64,000 nucleotides of DNA from a virus. A program made the position numbers and the translations under genes. Positions within the stretch are counted from its first letter, which is position 1. Every line of letters starts with the position of its first letter. Below, in pieces: positions 63,239 through 64,000 of this stretch. Under the pieces are notes generated by a model. The model was given only the letters and a program-made list of their open reading frames with translations. It made no database searches and had not been told where the DNA came from. Location: IMG/VR virus record IMGVR_UViG_3300020595_003017, positions 124,001 through 188,000 of that record, one strand, 5' to 3'.

Positions 63239-63340
63239 ATGAAAAAAATACTTCATAAATTGGTTAATCTTTTTAATGATAAACACTGTTGCTGCTGTGG
63301 CACATGCTCTTGTTCTTGCTGTAAGGGAGAGTGTAAGTGA
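63239..63340 (+). CDS. 33-residue protein with nine cysteines
   Basis: ORF from ATG 63239 with AAGGGG upstream. The first 15 residues, MKKILHKLVNLFNDK, form an amphipathic helix; the rest contains CCCCGTCSCSCC and a final C, nine cysteines in all. It ends in GTGA overlap with the next gene. The cysteines could bind metal ions, as in metallothioneins, or be acylated or disulfide-linked at a membrane. Being preceded by a clear ribosome site and coupled to the next gene makes it more than a chance ORF. Function unknown. Confidence 0.65.
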   Translation: MKKILHKLVNLFNDKHCCCCGTCSCSCCKGECK

Positions 63341-63858
63341 GAATTACCAAGTCCCAACTTATTCAACTAATCAAAGAAGAAGTAGATAAAGAATTTGAAC
63401 AGGGTATTGTTCTTGAGTCGGATCTTCGTAGTTCCGAGCCGAATACGAATAGGCGAAGTGCGCACGGTGATAATAGATCCATCCTGATTCACAAAACAGA
63501 TTTGCCTACCCTTATGACCACAAGGCATTTGGTTTTTCCTGCTCCGAGCGAGGGAACTTATAAAGGTATTAGGGTTGCGCTTAAATTAGTAGAAGGTAAG
63601 GACACTATAAAAACGGTAGCTAAGGGACGTAAGGACTTGAGGTACCTGTTTTTCGGGCCTATACCGAAGCCCACCAAGTTATCTAAGCCTATTAAATTCA
63701 CTGTAGATGAAGCTATCTTTAGCACCGAGAACAACGACGTTGGTAAAATCACTTACGATCGAACTGGTTCTGGTGCTATACTTAAGGATAAACAAGGAAG
63801 ACGCTACAAAGCTAGTCCTATGGTTTTTGAAGTGATATTCATCAAAGACGATTCTTAA
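63337..63858 (+). CDS. Tagged hypothetical protein, 173 aa
   Basis: Begins with GTG. The tag MRITKSQLIQLIKE is the clearest member of the second class (ending L-I-K-E, then Glu). The body is mixed alpha/beta with LFFGPIPKPTKLSKPIKF and GKITYDRTGSGAILKDKQG, rich in Lys and Gly. I cannot name a family. It overlaps the Cys-rich ORF by GTGA. The tag makes it a candidate virion-internal protein, like the other tagged genes. Confidence 0.62.
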   Translation: MRITKSQLIQLIKEEVDKEFEQGIVLESDLRSSEPNTNRRSAHGDNRSILIHKTDLPTLMTTRHLVFPAPSEGTYKGIRVALKLVEGKDTIKTVAKGRKDLRYLFFGPIPKPTKLSKPIKFTVDEAIFSTENNDVGKITYDRTGSGAILKDKQGRRYKASPMVFEVIFIKDDS

Positions 63859-63879
63859 GTTAATGGAGATTAAGACAAA

Positions 63880-64000
63880 ATGAAATTGACAGCATCTGAT
63901 TTACGACAAATAATACAGGAAGTCACCCAAGGTGAGATGGAGTTTTCTGAACTGGAAGCTGCCCGTGAAGACTATTTGCAAGACAAAAACGACGAAACTC
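63880..64000 (+). CDS. Tagged protein, 5' end only (runs off the window)
   Basis: The start of another gene with the second-class tag: MKLTASDLRQIIQE followed by Val, with I-Q-E as possible cleavage site. After the tag come acidic residues (VTQGEMEFSELEAARED). GGAG at 63865-63868 is its ribosome site, 12 bases before the ATG. The rest lies beyond the right edge. Confidence 0.6.
   Translation, partial: MKLTASDLRQIIQEVTQGEMEFSELEAAREDYLQDKNDET

Overview
The window looks like one contiguous, entirely forward-oriented stretch of a large tailed phage of the T4-like contractile-tail type, probably from a marine or other aquatic habitat. The support is a gp55-type late sigma factor, a gp25 baseplate wedge protein, a gp6 (baseplate J) protein, several very large virion-protein genes, a RuvC-like resolvase and a Toprim primase, all packed with ATGA/TAATG overlaps. 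I saw no tRNA, CRISPR array, insertion sequence or integrase. The host cannot be named from the sequence.

Region 1 (1-16.8 kb) is an unusually complete sugar-nucleotide and glycosyltransferase island. It holds glycosyltransferases, a HAD phosphatase, a split transketolase-like pair, an RfbH-like 3-dehydrase with both the PLP-Lys-to-His change and a Cys cluster, an RmlB/RfbG-like 4,6-dehydratase, a GT10-like fucosyltransferase, a StrG-like oxygenase, a short DegT-like protein, a radical SAM enzyme, a Nudix hydrolase and a C-methyltransferase. It also holds a nonulosonate set (MAF/GT42-like transferase, NeuA-like, NeuB-SAF-cupin) and Fcl plus Gmd for GDP-fucose. Together these could make at least two decorated sugars (GDP-fucose and a CMP-nonulosonate) and probably a 3,6-dideoxy, possibly branched, sugar for the virion or the host surface.

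Region 2 (16.8-18.5 kb) is a small regulatory knot: short conserved proteins, an FmdB-type zinc ribbon and the late sigma factor.

Region 3 (18.5-53.1 kb) is the baseplate and tail module: a lysozyme-bearing hub protein, a spike-like protein, a 1986-aa protein, gp25, gp6, a 507-aa protein, a 3543-aa giant with LamG-like and P2 gpI/T4 gp7-like segments and a Gly-rich end, and six further virion-type proteins, including a paralogous pair.

Region 4 (53.1-64 kb) mixes nucleic-acid enzymes (resolvase, HAD nucleotidase, primase) with the most striking feature of the window. About ten genes have different bodies but begin with one of two short related N-terminal tags, 'M-K-x-L-[LM]-T-E-W-R-x-[FY]-L-x-E' or 'M-K-I-T-x-x-x-L-x-x-[IV]-[IV]-[KQ]-E'. 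Most tags end in [IL]-x-E, which resembles the T4 capsid-targeting sequence cut by the gp21 prohead protease. The bodies include a HExxH peptidase candidate, GNAT-like proteins, a Cys-His-Asp protein and a possible BECR/RelE-like domain. I infer a capsid-delivered effector cassette. The end of the window also encodes a 2[4Fe-4S] ferredoxin, a membrane coiled-coil protein overlapping a PDZ-less RseP-like site-2 protease, and a 33-residue protein with nine cysteines. G+C is visibly higher from about 54.3 kb than in the sugar island, and a near-consensus sigma70-type promoter lies at that boundary.
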